Positions 33,718 to 45,321 of a stretch of 64,000 nucleotides of DNA are shown piece after piece (the first letter of the stretch is position 1; each line of letters begins with the position of its first letter). The translations under genes were made by a program, and so were the position numbers. The notes beneath the pieces were generated by a model, which did no database searches, was not told where the DNA came from, and was given only the letters and a program-made list of their open reading frames with translations. Source of the DNA: Phocoena phocoena (Eukaryota; Chordata; Mammalia; Artiodactyla; Phocoenidae); contig NC_089239.1 of assembly GCF_963924675.1 (NCBI RefSeq), positions 32,077,818 to 32,141,817 on the forward strand, given 5' to 3'.

Positions 33718-36700
33718 TTAGATTCCATATATATGTATTAGCATCCGGTATTTGTTTTTCTCTTTCAGATGTACTTCACTTTGTATGACAGACTCTAGGT
33801 CCATCCACCTCACTACAAATAGCTCAATTTCGTTTCCTTTTATGGCTGAGTAATATTCCATTGTATATATGTGCCACATCTTCTTTATCCATTCATCTGT
33901 CGATGGACACTTAGGTTGCTTCCATGTCCTGGCTATTGTAAATAGAGCTGCAATGAACATTGTGGTATGTGTCTCTTTTTGAATGATGGTTTTCTCAAGG
34001 TATATGCCCAGTACTGGGATTGCTGGGTCATATGGTACTTCTATTTTTACTTTTTTAAGGAACCTCCATACTGTTCTCCATAGTGGCTGTATCAATTTAC
34101 ATTCCCACCAATAGTGCAAGAGGGTTCCCTTTTCTCCACACTCTCTCCAGCATTTATCGTTTGTAGATTTTTTGTTGATGGCCATTCCGACTGGTGTGAG
34201 GTGATACCTCGTTGTGGTTTTGACTTGCATTTCTCTAATGATTAGTGATGTTGAGCATCCTTTCATGTGTTTGTTGGCAGTCTGTATATCTTCTTTGGAG
34301 AAATGTCTGTTTAGGACTTCTGCCCATTTTGGGATTGGGTCATTTGTTTTTTTGATATTGAGCTGCATGAGCTGCTTGTATACTTTGGAGATTAATCCTT
34401 TGTCAGTTGCTTCGTTTACAAATATTTTCTCCCATTTTGAGGGTTGTCTTTTCGTCTTGTTTCTGGTTTCCTTTGCTATGCAAAAGCTTTTAAGTTTCAT
34501 TAGGTCCCATTTGTTTATTTTTGTTTTTATTTCCATTTCTCTGGGAGGTGGGTCAAAAAGCATCTTGCACTGATTGATGTCATAGAGTGTTCTGCCTATG
34601 TTTTCCTCTAAGAGTTTGATAGTTTCTGGCCTTACATTTAGGTCTTTAATCCATTTTGAGCTTATTTTTGTGTATGGTGTTAGGGAGTGAACTAATCTCA
34701 TACTTTTACATGTACCTGTCCAGTTTTTCCAGCACCACTTATTATTATTTTTGTGGTACACGGGCCTCTCACTATTGTGGCCTCTCCCATTGCGGAGCAT
34801 ATGCTCCGGACACACAGGCTCAGTGGCCATGGCTCACAGGCCCAGCCTCTCCACAGCATGTGGGATCTTCCCGGACTGGGGCACGAACCCATGTTCCCTG
34901 CATTGGCAGGCAGACTCTCAACCACTGCGCCACCAGGGAAGCCCTTCCAGCACCACTTATTGAAGAGGCTGTCTCTTCTCCATTGTATATTCTTGCCTCC
35001 TTTATCAAAGGTCAGGTGACCATATATGTGTGGGTTTATCTCTGGGCTTTCTATCCTGTTCCATTGATCTATATTTCTGTTTTGGTGCCAGTACCATACG
35101 GTCTTGATTACTGTAGCTTTGTAGTATGGTCTGAAGTCAGGGAGCCTGAGTCCTCCAGCTCCGTTTTTCTTAAGATTGCTTTGGCTATTCGGGGTCTTTT
35201 GTGTTTCCATACAAATTGTGGAATTCTTTGTTCTAGTTATGTGAAAAATGCCATTGGTAGTTTGATAGGGATTGCATTGAAACTGTAGATTGCTTTGGGT
35301 AGTACAGTCATTTTCACATGTTGATTCTTCCAATCCAAGAACATGGTATATCTCTCCATCTGTTTGTATTGCCTTTAATTTCTTTCATCAGTGTCTTATA
35401 GTTTTCTGCATACAGGTCTTTTGTCTCCTTAAGTAGGTTTATTCGCAGGTATTTTTGTTGTTGCTGTTGCAGTGGTAAATGGGAGTGTTTCCTTAATTTC
35501 TCTTTCAAATTTTTCATCATTAATGTATACGAAAGCAAGAGATTTCTGTACATTAGTTTTGTATCCTGCTACTTTACCAGATTCATTGATTAGCTCTGGT
35601 AGTTTTCTGGTAGCACCTTTATGATTCTCTGTGTATGGTATCATGTCATCTGCAAACAGTGACAGCTTTACTTCTTCTTTTCCAATTTGGATTCCTTTTA
35701 TTTCTTTTTCTTCTCTGATTGCTATGGCTAAAACTTCCAAAACTATGTTGAATAATAGTGGTGAGAGTGGACAACCTTGTCTTATTCCTCATCTTAGAGG
35801 AAATGGTTTCAGTTTTTCATCATTGAGAATGATGTTGACTGTGGGTTTGTCATATATGGCCTTTATTATGTTGAGGTAGGTTCCCTCTATGCCTACTTTC
35901 TGGAGAGTTTTTTTTTTTATCTTAAATGGGTGTTGAATTTTGTCAAAGCTTTCTCTGTGTCTATTAAGATGATTATATGGTTTTTATCCTTCAATTTGTT
36001 AATATGGTGTATCACATTGATTTGCATATATTGAAGAATCCCTGCATTCCTGGGATAAACCCCACTCGATTATGGTGTATGATACTTTTAATGTGCTGTT
36101 GGTTTCTGTTTGCTGGTATCTTGTTGAGGAGTTTTGCATCTATGTTCATCAGTGATATTGGCTTGTATTTTTCTTTTTTTGTGACATCTTTGTCTGGTTT
36201 TGGTATCAGGGTGATGGTGGCCTCGCAGAATGAGTTTAGGAGGCTTCCTCTCTCTATTATATTTGGAAGAGGTTGAGAAAGATAGGTGTTAGCTCTTCTC
36301 TAAACGTTTGAGAGAATTTGCCTGTGAAGCCATCTGATCCTGGGCTTTTGTTTCTTGGAAGATTTTTAATCACATTTTCAATTTCAGTGCTTGTGATTCA
36401 TCTGTTTATATTTTCTGTTTCTTCCTGATTCAGTCTTGGAAGGTTGTGCTTTTCTAAGAGTTTGTCCTTTTCTTCCAGGTTGTCCATTTTATTGGCATAT
36501 AGTTGCTTGTAGTAATCTCTCATGATCCTTTGTATTTCTGCAGTGTCAGTTGTTACTTCTCCTTTTTCATTTCTAATTCTATTGATTTGAGTCTTCTCCC
36601 ATTTTTTCTTGATGAGTCTGGCTAAAGATTTACCAATTTTATTTATCTTCTCAAAGAACCAGGTTTTAGTTTTATTGATCATTGCAGTTGTTTCCCTCAT

Positions 36701-37748
36701 TTCTTTTTTCTTTGTTTCTGATCTGATCTTTATGATTTCTTTCCTTCTGCTAACTTTGGGTTTATTTGGTTCTTCTTTCTCTAATTGCCTTAGGTGTAAG
36801 CCTAGGTTGTTTGTTTCAGATTTTTCTTGTTGCTTGAGGTAGTATTGTATTGCTATAAACTTCCCTCTTAGAACCGCTTTTGCTGTATCGCATAGGTTTT
36901 GGGTCATCGTGTTTTCATTGTCATTTACTTCTAGGTATTTTTTATTTCCTCTTTGATTTCTTCCGTGATCTCTTGGTTACTTAGTAGTGTATTGTTTTGC
37001 CTCCATGTGTTTGTATTTTTTACAGATTTTTCCTGTAAATCATATGTAGTCTCAGAGCATATGTGGTTGGAAAAGATACTTGATACGATTTCAATTTTCT
37101 TAAAATTACCAATGCGTGATTTGTGATCCAAGGTATGATGTATCCTGGAGAATGTTCCATGAGCACTTGAGAAGAACATTTATTCTGTAGTTTTTGGGTG
37201 GCATGTCCTATAAATATCAGTTAAGTCCATCATGTTTAATGTGTCATTTAAAGCTTGTGTTTCCTTATTTATTTTCATTTTGGATCATCTGTCCATTGGT
37301 GAAAGTGGGGTGTTAAAGTCCCCTGCTGTTGTTGTGTTATTGTCAATTTCTCCTTTATTGTTGTTAGCATTTGCCTTATGTGTTGAGGTGCTCCTATGTT
37401 GGGTGCATAAATATTTACAATTGTTATATCTTCTTCTTGGATTGATCCCTTGATCATTATGTAGTGTCCTTCTTTGTCTTTTGTAATAGTCTTTATTTTA
37501 AAGTCTATTTTGTCTTATATGTGGATTGCTCCTCTAGCTTTCTTTTGATTTCCATTTGCATGGAATATGTTTTTCCATCCCCTCACTTTCAGGCTGTATG
37601 TGTCTCTAGGTCTGAAATGGGTCTCTTGTAGTCAACATATATACAGGTCTTGTTTTCGTATCCATTCAGCCAGTCTGTGTCTTTTGGTTGGAGCATTTAA
37701 TCCATTTATATTTACTGTAATTATCAATATGTATGTTACTATTACCAT
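33718..37748 (-). pseudogene. L1 ORF2 (endonuclease and reverse transcriptase), inactivated
   Basis: ORF2 proteins nick target DNA and copy L1 RNA onto it. From the likely start at 37,748, the minus strand shows the AP-type endonuclease with the early motif NINGLNAPTKRH and then LQETH. Just before LQETH there is an in-frame TGA at 37,632-37,634. The endonuclease C-terminal part lies at 36,931-37,179 (SRIHHTLDHKSRIGNFKK). The linker and N-terminal RT region lies at 36,398-36,907. The RT catalytic motif FADDM lies at 35,642-35,656. The C-terminal Cys/His motif (CWRECGEKG...HYWWEC) lies near 34,100-34,165. Further stops and frameshifts split the frame, and a SINE sits at 34,744-34,944. Without the SINE the length fits a complete L1 ORF2. 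The element could only be mobilised in trans, if at all. Confidence 0.93.
34744..34944 (-). mobile_element. CHR SINE inserted in L1 ORF2, perfect 17-bp TSD
   Basis: An antisense CHR SINE with an ATT-rich tail at its left end and 'caccagggaagccc' at its right end. The duplication 'ttccagcaccacttatt' lies at 34,727-34,743 and 34,945-34,961. The host L1 frame reads into the SINE from both sides. A 370-codon frame starting at 34,830 takes its first ~29 codons from the SINE and the rest from ORF2. Confidence 0.97.
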
Positions 37749-37806
37749 TTTCTTAATTGTTTTGGGTTTTTTATTGTAGGTTTTTTCCTTGTCTTTTGTT
37801 TCCTGC

Positions 37807-38660
37807 CTAGAGAAGTTGTCGTAAAGCTGGTTTGGTGATGCTGAATTCTCTTAACTTTTGCTTGTCTGTAAAGGTTTTAATTTCTCTGTCAAATCTGAAT
37901 GAGATCCTTGCTGAGTAGAATACTGATGGTTGTAGGTTTTCCCCTTTCATCCCTTTAAATATATCCTGCCACTCCATCCTGGCTTGCAGAGTTTCTGCTG
38001 AAAGATCAGCTATTAACCTTGTGGGGATTCCTTTGTATGTTATTTGTTGCTTTTCCCTTGCTGCTTTTAATATTTTTTCTTTGTATTTAATTTTTGATAG
38101 TTTGATTGTGTCTTGGTGTTTCTCCTTGGATTTATCCTGTATGTGACTCTCTCTTCTTCCTGGAATTATTTCCTCTCCTATGTTAGGAAGTTTTCAACTA
38201 TAATGTCTTCTAATATTTTCTCAGACCCTTTCTTTTTCTCTTCTTCTTCTGGGACCCCTATAATTCGAATGTTCGTGCATTTAATGTTGTCCCAGAGGTC
38301 TCTGAGACTGTCCTCAATTCTTTTCATTCTTTTTTCTTTATTCTGCTCTGAGGTAGTTAATTTCCCCTATTTTATCTTCCAGGTCATTTATCCCTTCTTC
38401 TACGTCAGTTATTCTGCTATTGATTCCTTCTAGAGAATTTTTAATTTCATCTATTGTGTTGTTCATCATTGTTTGCTCTTTAGTACTTCTAGGTCCTTGT
38501 TAAACGTTTCTTGTATTTTCTCCATTCTATTTCCAAGATTTTGGATATCTTTATCATTACTCTGAATTCCTTTTCAGGTAGGCTGCCTATTTCCTCTTCA
38601 TTTGTTTGGTCTGATGTGTTTTTATTTCTTCATCTGCTGTGTATTTCTGTGTCTTCTCAT
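37807..38660 (-). pseudogene. L1 ORF1 (RNA-binding protein), inactivated
   Basis: ORF1 encodes the trimeric coiled-coil RNA chaperone that packages L1 RNA. On the minus strand a likely start is the ATG at 38,660 (MRRHRNTQ). The C-terminal end (QKLREFSITKPALRQLL) reaches a TAG at 37,807-37,809. This is about 284 codons, within the L1 range. The middle part on the minus strand is Asn/Glu/Lys-rich, as expected for the coiled coil. Several in-frame stops and frameshifts occur in it, so no full protein can be made. The ORF2 start candidate lies about 60 bases downstream, the usual L1 arrangement. Confidence 0.85.
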
Positions 38661-40559
38661 TTTGCTTAACTTACTGTGTTTGTGGTCTCCTTTTCTCAGG
38701 CTGCAGGTTCATAGTTCCTGTTGTTTTGAGTGTCTGCCCCCAGTTGGTGAGATTGGTTCAGTGGCTTGTGTAATCTTCCTGGTGGAGGGGACTGGTGCCT
38801 GTGTTCTGGTGGGTGGGGCTGGATCTTGTCTTTCTTGTGGGCAGGGCCACGTCCAGTGGTGTGTTTTTTGGTGTCTGTAAACTTAGTATGATTTTAGTCA
38901 GCCTCTCTGCTAATGGGTGGGGCTGTGTTCCTGTCTTGCTAATTGTTTGGTGTGGGGCATGCAGCACTAGAGTCTGCTGGCTGTTGTGTGGAACTGGGTC
39001 TTTGTGTTCAGATGGAGATCTCTGGGAGAGCTGTTGCTGATTGATATTATGTGGGCCTGGGAGGTCTCTGGTGGTCCAGTGTCCTGAGTTCACCTCTCCC
39101 ACCTCAGAGGCTCAGGCTGGAGCACCAAGACCCTGTCAGCTGCATGGCTCAGAAGAAAAGGGAGAAAAAAAAGAAAGAAAAGAAATAAAAATAAAAAATT
39201 ATTAAAATAAAATAATAATAAAAAAGAGAGCAACAAAACCAATAAACAAATCCACCAATGATAACAAGTGCTAAAAACTACACTAAGGTAAACATAATCA
39301 AAAACAAATCCGTTGTAGAGAGCAAACCCCAAGTCTACAGTTGCTCCCAAAGTCCACTGCCTCAATATTGGGAACATTCGTTGTCTAGTCAGGTATTCCA
39401 CAGATGCAGGTACATCAAGTTGATGGTGGAGGTTTAATCTGCTGCTCCTGAGGCTTCTGGGAGAGACTTCCCTTTCTCTTTGTTCGCACAGCTCCTGGGG
39501 TTTAGCTTTGCTTTTGGCCCCACCTCTGCTTGTAGGTAGCCCTCAGGCATCTGTTCCCCACCCAGACAGGACGGAGTTAAAGCAGCGGTTGTTTAGGGGG
39601 CTTTGGCTCATTCAGGCCTGGGCGAGGGAGGGGTACAGTATTTATAATTGGGATGTGGGGCGAGCCTGCAGCACAGAGGCCAGTATGACTTTGCAACAGC
39701 CTGAGGTGTGCTGTGTGTTCTCCCGGGTAAGTTGTCCCTGGATCACGGGACCCTGGCAGTGGCAGGCTGCACAGGCTCTTGGGGGAGGGGAGGGGAGGGC
39801 ACTGTGGATAGTGACCTACCCTTGCACACAGGCTTCTTGGTGGCTGCAGCAGCAGCGTTAGTGTTTCATGCTCATCTCTGGGGTCCGATCTGTTAGCTGC
39901 GGCTTGCGCCTGTCTCTGGAGCTTGTTTAGGCAGGGCTCTGAATCCACTCTCCTTGCGCATCCCCGAAACAATGGTCTCTTGCCTCTTACGCGGGTGCAG
40001 GCTTTTTCCTGGACTCCCTGCTGGCTAGCTGTGGTGCACTAGCCCCTTCAGGCTGCATTCACGCCGCCAATCCCAGTCCTCTCCTGGGGATCTGCCCTCC
40101 AAAGCCCGAGCCTCAGCTCCCAACCCCACCCACCCTGGCAGGTGAGCAGACAAGCCTCTCGGGCTGGTGAGTGCTGGTCGGCACCCATCCTCTGTGCGGG
40201 AATCTCTCTGCTTTGCCCTCTGCACCCCTGTTGCTGTGCTCTCCTCTGTGGCTCTGAAGCTTAGCCCCCCACCCCCCATCAGTGAAGGGTCTTCCTAGTG
40301 TGTAGAAACTTTTCCTTCTTCACAGCTCCCTCCCAGAGGTGCATGTCCTGTCCCTATTGTTTTGTCTCTGTTTTTTCTTTTTTCTTTTGCCCTACCCAGG
40401 TACATGGGGATTTTCTTGCCTTTTGGGAAGCCTGAGGTCTTCTGCCAGCATTCAGTAGGTGTTCTGTAGGAGTTGTACCAGATGTAGATGTTTTTTTGTT
40501 GTATTTCTTAGGAGGAAGGTGATCTCCTCGTCTTACTCCTCTGCCATCTTGAAGGTCCC
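38661..40559 (-). promoter_or_regulatory. L1 5'UTR with internal promoter region
   Basis: About 1.9 kb between ORF1 and the 5' terminus. The 5' two thirds (about 39,500-40,300) are GC-rich with CpGs, unlike the AT-rich surroundings. An A/T-rich tract lies at about 39,155-39,235 (A-rich on the plus strand). L1 5'UTRs carry an internal RNA polymerase II promoter, so its presence here is inferred from family knowledge. Frames within it are not known L1 proteins. Confidence 0.8.
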
Positions 40560-40574
40560 TGGAATAATGTCTTT

Positions 40575-40900
40575 AAGATTCATAATTTGAGAATATTTTG
40601 CCACGAGGAGAGATTGGAGATGAGAAACAGTTTTATTTTACAACTCAGTATGTCCTGGCTTTTACTGTTTAAACATTTCTGAAGTCATGTCTCTCTTCTC
40701 ACTTTTAATCCTAACAGAAGATAACAGGTGGCCCTTCAAATATTCTATCTGAAAATCTCCTCAGCTAGGTCATCTGGCTCACTGGGTACTGTTCCCACCT
40801 TCCGCAGTCCTGAAGGGGGCAGTGTTACCAGCAGTGCCATTCGTGCATAACATGGGGCCTCTCTCCTCAAACTTCCAATAACATGTCCTTCCTTTACATC
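40575..40900. other. Unassigned sequence
   Basis: It follows the second copy of the L1 target-site duplication. No gene or repeat family was recognised. Confidence 0.4.
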
Positions 40901-41322
40901 TTCACTAACAGCCTCCCTGAGGCCTTTCAGGATCTCACTAACACTTTTCTAAGGAAGGCTTTAGGGCTTTACCTGCTTTCTGGTCCCAGCGCTGATGTCT
41001 CAGGCCTGTTGGCGCAAGCTGACAGCTCTGGGCTCATGCAAGGTGCATTTCTCTCCAGGCTGGTCTCTCAGTGGAATACTTGGGCTCTCTATGGCACAGT
41101 GCTTGGTTCTAAGAGTGAGCATCCCAAGAGAATCAGGCAGGAACTCGGACTTATTTCATGACTTAGCTTCAAAAGTCACATAGTGTCACTCTAACAGTAA
41201 CCATCAATCCACCCAGATTCAAGAGGAGAGAAGTAATATACATCCCACCCCTTTGGAATAACATTGTCAAAATCTTATTTTAAGAAGAGTGTTGGATGGG
41301 AGGTTGTAATCTGTCACACACC
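40901..41322. repeat. Ancient interspersed repeat, family unnamed
   Basis: The order 'cagcctccctgaggcctttc', 'gagcatcccaagagaatc', 'aaaagtcacatagtgtcac', 'ccacccagattcaagag' and 'gttggatgggaggttg' follows a repeat pattern I know from mammalian genomes but cannot name with confidence. It shares its closing signature with the stretch at 3,590-3,860. Confidence 0.45.
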
Positions 41323-42260
41323 TTTTAGTCATTTTACTATTAAAGGATATTCCTGTGTTCTCCCATTTGGGGCACAACAGCACTACAGTATCATTTCAGT
41401 TCATGTCTTTTGGAGAATATGTGTTTACATTTATGTAATTATCTAGGAGTATAATTACTGTATGTTCAGACACGCATATGATTAGAGGATAATGCCAAAC
41501 AGTTTTCAGAACTGGATATACCGTTTCACACTCCCATCAACCAGGTATTTACCCTCCATGCACATACTTGTAATTGCATAGGTTGTTAATGGCTAGCAAT
41601 TCTTGCCTCATTTTCCTGTTGAGAGGCGGAGTCTAATTCTGTTCCTCTTGAATCAGGGCTGGTGTAGATGAATTCCTTGGCCAACAGACTGCAACAGAAG
41701 TTCTGGAATTTTACTTATAATAATAGGAAACATCTCAGCTTCTCTTGGGGCATCTTGAAGGCCCCTCACTTGGAACTCTGGGCCACCATGTAAATAGTCT
41801 GACCACCCTCAGACCATCAAGCTAGGGAGGGCTGGTTGACAGTATCAGTTAATCCCAGTCTTCCAGCAAACCTTCTATGCCAGTCACAAGAGTGAAGTTG
41901 TGTTAAATATTTCCCACCAGCCCAGCCACTAGACCCCTTCAGTTCCATGTAGAACACAAGAATCCCCCAGGTAAGGCTGCTGGAATTCTTGAAGCATGAG
42001 AGGGAAATTGATGTGTTTTACTCCACGAAGTTTTGAGGTGTTTCATTCTGCTGCAGTAGATAACTAGAAGAGTGTTGTTTCTTTCTTTCTTTTTCTTTAG
42101 CCATTATGGTGTGCCTGCAGTAATATCGCATTGGGCTTGATGACAGTAGTGCCAAGCAACTTTGCGTATGTTTTGAGAATCTTCAGTTAAATGCTTGCTC
42201 AATGTTTTTCTTCTGTCAATTTATACTGAGTTTGTCTTTTTTTGATAGCTTCTGGATTTT
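41323..42260 (-). mobile_element. Old L1 ORF2 end (antisense), split by an LTR-like repeat
   Basis: Left part (to about 41,600): 'tatctaggagtataattac', then 'gccaaacagttttcagaac', then 'cactcccatcaaccagg'. The right part resumes at about 42,090 with 'agccattatggtgtgcctg' and 'ttgcgtatgttttgag'. Both parts are in consistent L1 order. Divergence is high. Confidence 0.65.
41605..42068 (+). mobile_element. LTR-like repeat inserted in old L1
   Basis: The text 'cctcttgaatcagggctgg' at the left, 'gggccaccatgtaaatagtc' in the middle, and 'cgaagttttgaggtgtttc' plus 'gcagtagataactagaag' at the right match an old MaLR/MER-type LTR pattern. The exact family is uncertain. It sits between two consistent halves of an L1. 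Confidence 0.55.
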
Positions 42261-43100
42261 TCCCATTACATTAAATGATGTAAAGTTGGGGATTTTAACA
42301 TTTCTCCTTTAATTTTGTTTTCTATTGCTTTATTCATTTTAAAACTGGATTATTGGTGTCATACAGATTTAAGATTGTGGAGTTAGGATTTCCATATATA
42401 TTGGCCTTTGGGTCAGCTATCTTTTGCCACTCTCTTCTTGTATAAAGAATTATACCACAACTAGTGGCTCCAGACAGGATATATTTCTAACAAGCATATG
42501 GACTGGACGAAATTTATGGTCAAAGCCAGGCTCACTGATGCATCTGAAGTCAGCTGTGGGTCACCTAGGCCAATTCTGCTGATCTTGGCTCAGCTCCCTT
42601 ATAAGTTATGTGAAAACTCTGCTCTCCTTCATGTGATTTTCGTGCTTACAATTCTTTTCTGTTCCTTGATCTGGTTAGTTTTCATGGAATATTCTAATGA
42701 TAGCTACAGAGAAATAAGACAAAGTAGAAACATGCAACACTCTTTCAAGCCTTTGCTGGTAAGAAATCTGCTAACATCCTATTAGGCAAGATAAGCATAT
42801 CAGTCTGGGACCAATCAGGAGACAAATGGCATAGTTGTTTAAATAGAAGTTTAATGTAAGTAGTTATGAAACTATTTTAGGAGAGCAACCTATAAAAAGG
42901 AAAGATAACTAATGGATAGCCTAGGGTTTTGAGAGAGTCCTTAAGGAAGAACAAAATTAGAGAGGAAGGGTGCCCTTTCTAAAGCTAGGGGTCAAATCTC
43001 ATCAGAGAAGGTGTGGCTTAAGCCCATTTGTTGGCAGAGATATACACTAGATTGCTTCTGCCAGAGCTAGTCCAGTTTTCTGGCAATCAGGTGATAACCT
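42261..43100. other. Unassigned sequence
   Basis: No gene was found. The stretch 42,805-43,080 ('ggaccaatcaggagacaaat', then purine-rich text) may be the edge of an old repeat that includes the tandem array on its right. Confidence 0.4.
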
Positions 43101-43640
43101 TCAAATGTGCAGGTGAGTCAAGCCTGGTGGGTAGGCATGCAGGGGCATTTGGGATGTCACTGTAGTTGGGAAACAGGGAACACACAGAGTCCATGTAGAA
43201 GGTCCATGAAGAATGACCATCAGGGCAAAGGAGAATCGAGGCTGGTAAACAGGCACATAGAAGGTGTCATGGCACCTCTCTTGTTCATGAAGGCTGAAGC
43301 ACATGGTTTCCTTGTCAGGAGAGCCAGTGGAAACAACCCTCCAGGGTGCACTTAAGCCTAGGCTAGTAGGAGTTTGCACAGTGCGTTTCTGTGGGCATGA
43401 GGCTGGGAGCATGCAGTGTCTGCATCAGAAGATACAGTGTCTATATCAAGAGCATGCAGGGTTATTTGGAAGATAACCCTCCACCATGCAGACAAGCTAA
43501 GACTTACCAGTAGGCACACAGAGGGAGGTGGAGTGTTGCCCTTGCTGTCAGTCCTGGAGCATACACTCTGTGTATCAGGAGGGCCCTGAGAAGTCACCAA
43601 GGTCAGGCCAGGGCCGTAGGATCACTGAGGGATGCTACTC
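43101..43640. repeat. Degenerate tandem repeat, about 4 units of 115-140 bp
   Basis: A motif of the form 'AAGCcTgGt..GtAGGcac..AG' recurs near 43,118, 43,228, 43,352 and 43,497. A second motif, 'GGagCAtrC.gtGTctrTCAgrAg', follows each at a similar spacing, and units end near 'aaccc' or 'ggtc'. The units are diverged by substitutions and indels. Overlapping frames on both strands here reflect the GC content. Confidence 0.55.
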
Positions 43641-44969
43641 TGGGCATATGGCTCGGGCAGAAATTCCCTGGATGTCCCCACTTGTGACCATAGACAGATT
43701 ATGAAGTAAGAAGCAAGAAAAAGTAAAAATTTAGAACACTCAAACTTAGGAGTTTTTTCTTCCTTCATTGTCCTTTAGTGACCTTTGATGACAGAGTGTT
43801 GTGCTCCCTGTAAAGTAGAAATAATTACAATGTCTCGTCCGTTATTGCAGAGCAGGTCCTGAGGGATAATTCAGAGTTGAAAAGCAATAAATTGATGACC
43901 AGTGCAGATTGTCACATGACAAAGCTTATATACAAGGTGTGGGGAAATAGACTCTACCTCTTTAGTGAGAAAGAATGCAAAGTCATAAGACAAAAAGCTG
44001 TTATACAAATAGAGCTGAAGATTCTGGGCAGTCAGTGCAATCAACCACAAATCAGTGCCTGGTCACAATTATTTACAAACCTTCCATGTGAAAAATATGA
44101 TCAGTTCTCTCTCAGTTTCCCCCAAAGTTTCATTCAGTTGCATCAAGTTCATTTTCCAGAATCTTGTTATCTATATTAAATCAATGTATGATTCCTTGTA
44201 CATGGTTCGTCATGTCCTGAAGAATTCTTGACAAAAAAGAAGTTATCTACTCACCCCATCCTAAACCTTAATAGTGCAACAAGGAAAAGATAACTACAGT
44301 AGAATTTCCTACTCAAGAGTGGGTACAATGGACATGTAGCAGTTACTGTTTTATTAGTATTCAGAAATCTAGCTTGGGAAATCCTGGCAAATACCCCAAG
44401 TTTGGGGAATGTTTTTCATTTTGGCCTTAATTATAATGCCTGGGAGTAGTTCCTCAACCCATTTTTTTGGACATCTTTTGTCTCTGGTACTTTGAACATA
44501 AATCCTTTCTGGTTCCACTCCTTGATCACTTCTGAAAAGGATGCTGGAAATTTTGAGACTTTTTCATGTTTTTTTAATCGTCATTCTGTCTGCAGAAAGA
44601 TGTGAGAGAGGGTTTTTTTGTATGTTTGTTTTCATTTTAAACAATATCAGTCCATTTTAGTCCAGGCTGGAGAAATTAGCCAGTTAAATTCCCTTAGAAA
44701 CTTGGTGGGTTGTCTATAAATGTGATTCCATTACACATCATTTACCAGAATCCACTCGTATAATTCCCTTAGAAATATGTATGCTTCTCTCCCTAGATAA
44801 ACTCATTTTGGGCATGATATGCTGATGCAACACACAATGTTCCTAGGATTATGGAAGCGCTTTTTTCCTAGCTGAGATAATATCCTACACATTGTCTTAA
44901 TTCACAAGCATTTTCCTGCCACATCCTTTTAACTTTCAACTCCATAACATATTTTCCTTTGGGAATAGG
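43641..44969. other. Unassigned sequence
   Basis: About 1.3 kb without a supported gene. The frame at 43,877-44,179 (100 codons) starts in AT-rich sequence and shows no domain. Confidence 0.4.
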
Positions 44970-45321
44970 TTTTTTAAATAAATTTATTTATTTATTTGTG
45001 GCTGTGTTGGATCTTCGTTGCTGCACACGGCCTTTCTCTAGTTGTGGCAAGCAGGGGCTACTCTTTGTCGTGGTGTGCAGGCTTCTCACTGCGGTGGCTT
45101 CTCTTGTTGCTGAGCACTGGCTCTAGGTGCGTGGGCTTCAGTAGTTGTGGCACACAGGCTCCGTAGTTGTGGCTTGCGGGCTCTAGAGTACAGGCTCAGT
45201 AGTTGTGGTGCATGGGCTTAGTTGCTCCGTGGCATGTGGGATCTTCCCAGACCGGGGCTTGAACCCGTGTCCCCTGCATTGGCAGGCGGATTCTTAACCA
45301 CTGTGCCACCAGGGAAGACCC
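44970..45321 (-). mobile_element. CHR-1-type SINE (antisense)
   Basis: An AAAT-type tail opens it on the left. The body follows with 'ggctgtgttggatcttcg', and the tRNA-like head ends at 'caccagggaagacc'. The internal motif 'cagtagttgtggc' and variants occurs about three times. This is a shorter, more standard copy of the family than the one at 15,129. No clear target-site duplication was found. Confidence 0.93.

Larger units (their letters stand above)
33363..40559 (-). mobile_element. Full-length cetacean L1 with 15-bp TSD
   Basis: The duplication 'tggaataatgtcttt' lies at 33,348-33,362 and 40,560-40,574, and it is perfect. The 5' terminus, read on the minus strand, begins 'gggaccttcaagatggcag', as expected for an untruncated cetartiodactyl L1. 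The order on the minus strand is 5'UTR (about 1.9 kb), ORF1, ORF2, 3'UTR and a short poly-A. A CHR SINE interrupts ORF2. Stops and frameshifts make it unable to move on its own. The perfect TSD and low divergence from other young copies in the window suggest a lineage-specific insertion. Confidence 0.97.

Noticed and set aside
33718..34830. 370-codon open frame on the minus strand as a possible host gene
   Set aside because: It is the L1 ORF2 C-terminal part with its Cys/His motif. The first ~29 codons come from the nested CHR SINE.
34656..35333. Two overlapping frames of about 210 codons on opposite strands
   Set aside because: One is L1 ORF2 reading into the SINE and the other is its antisense shadow.
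39090..39401. Hydrophobic 103-codon frame resembling a membrane protein
   Set aside because: It is the translation of an A/T-rich tract in the L1 5'UTR. Leu/Phe runs come from T-rich codons.
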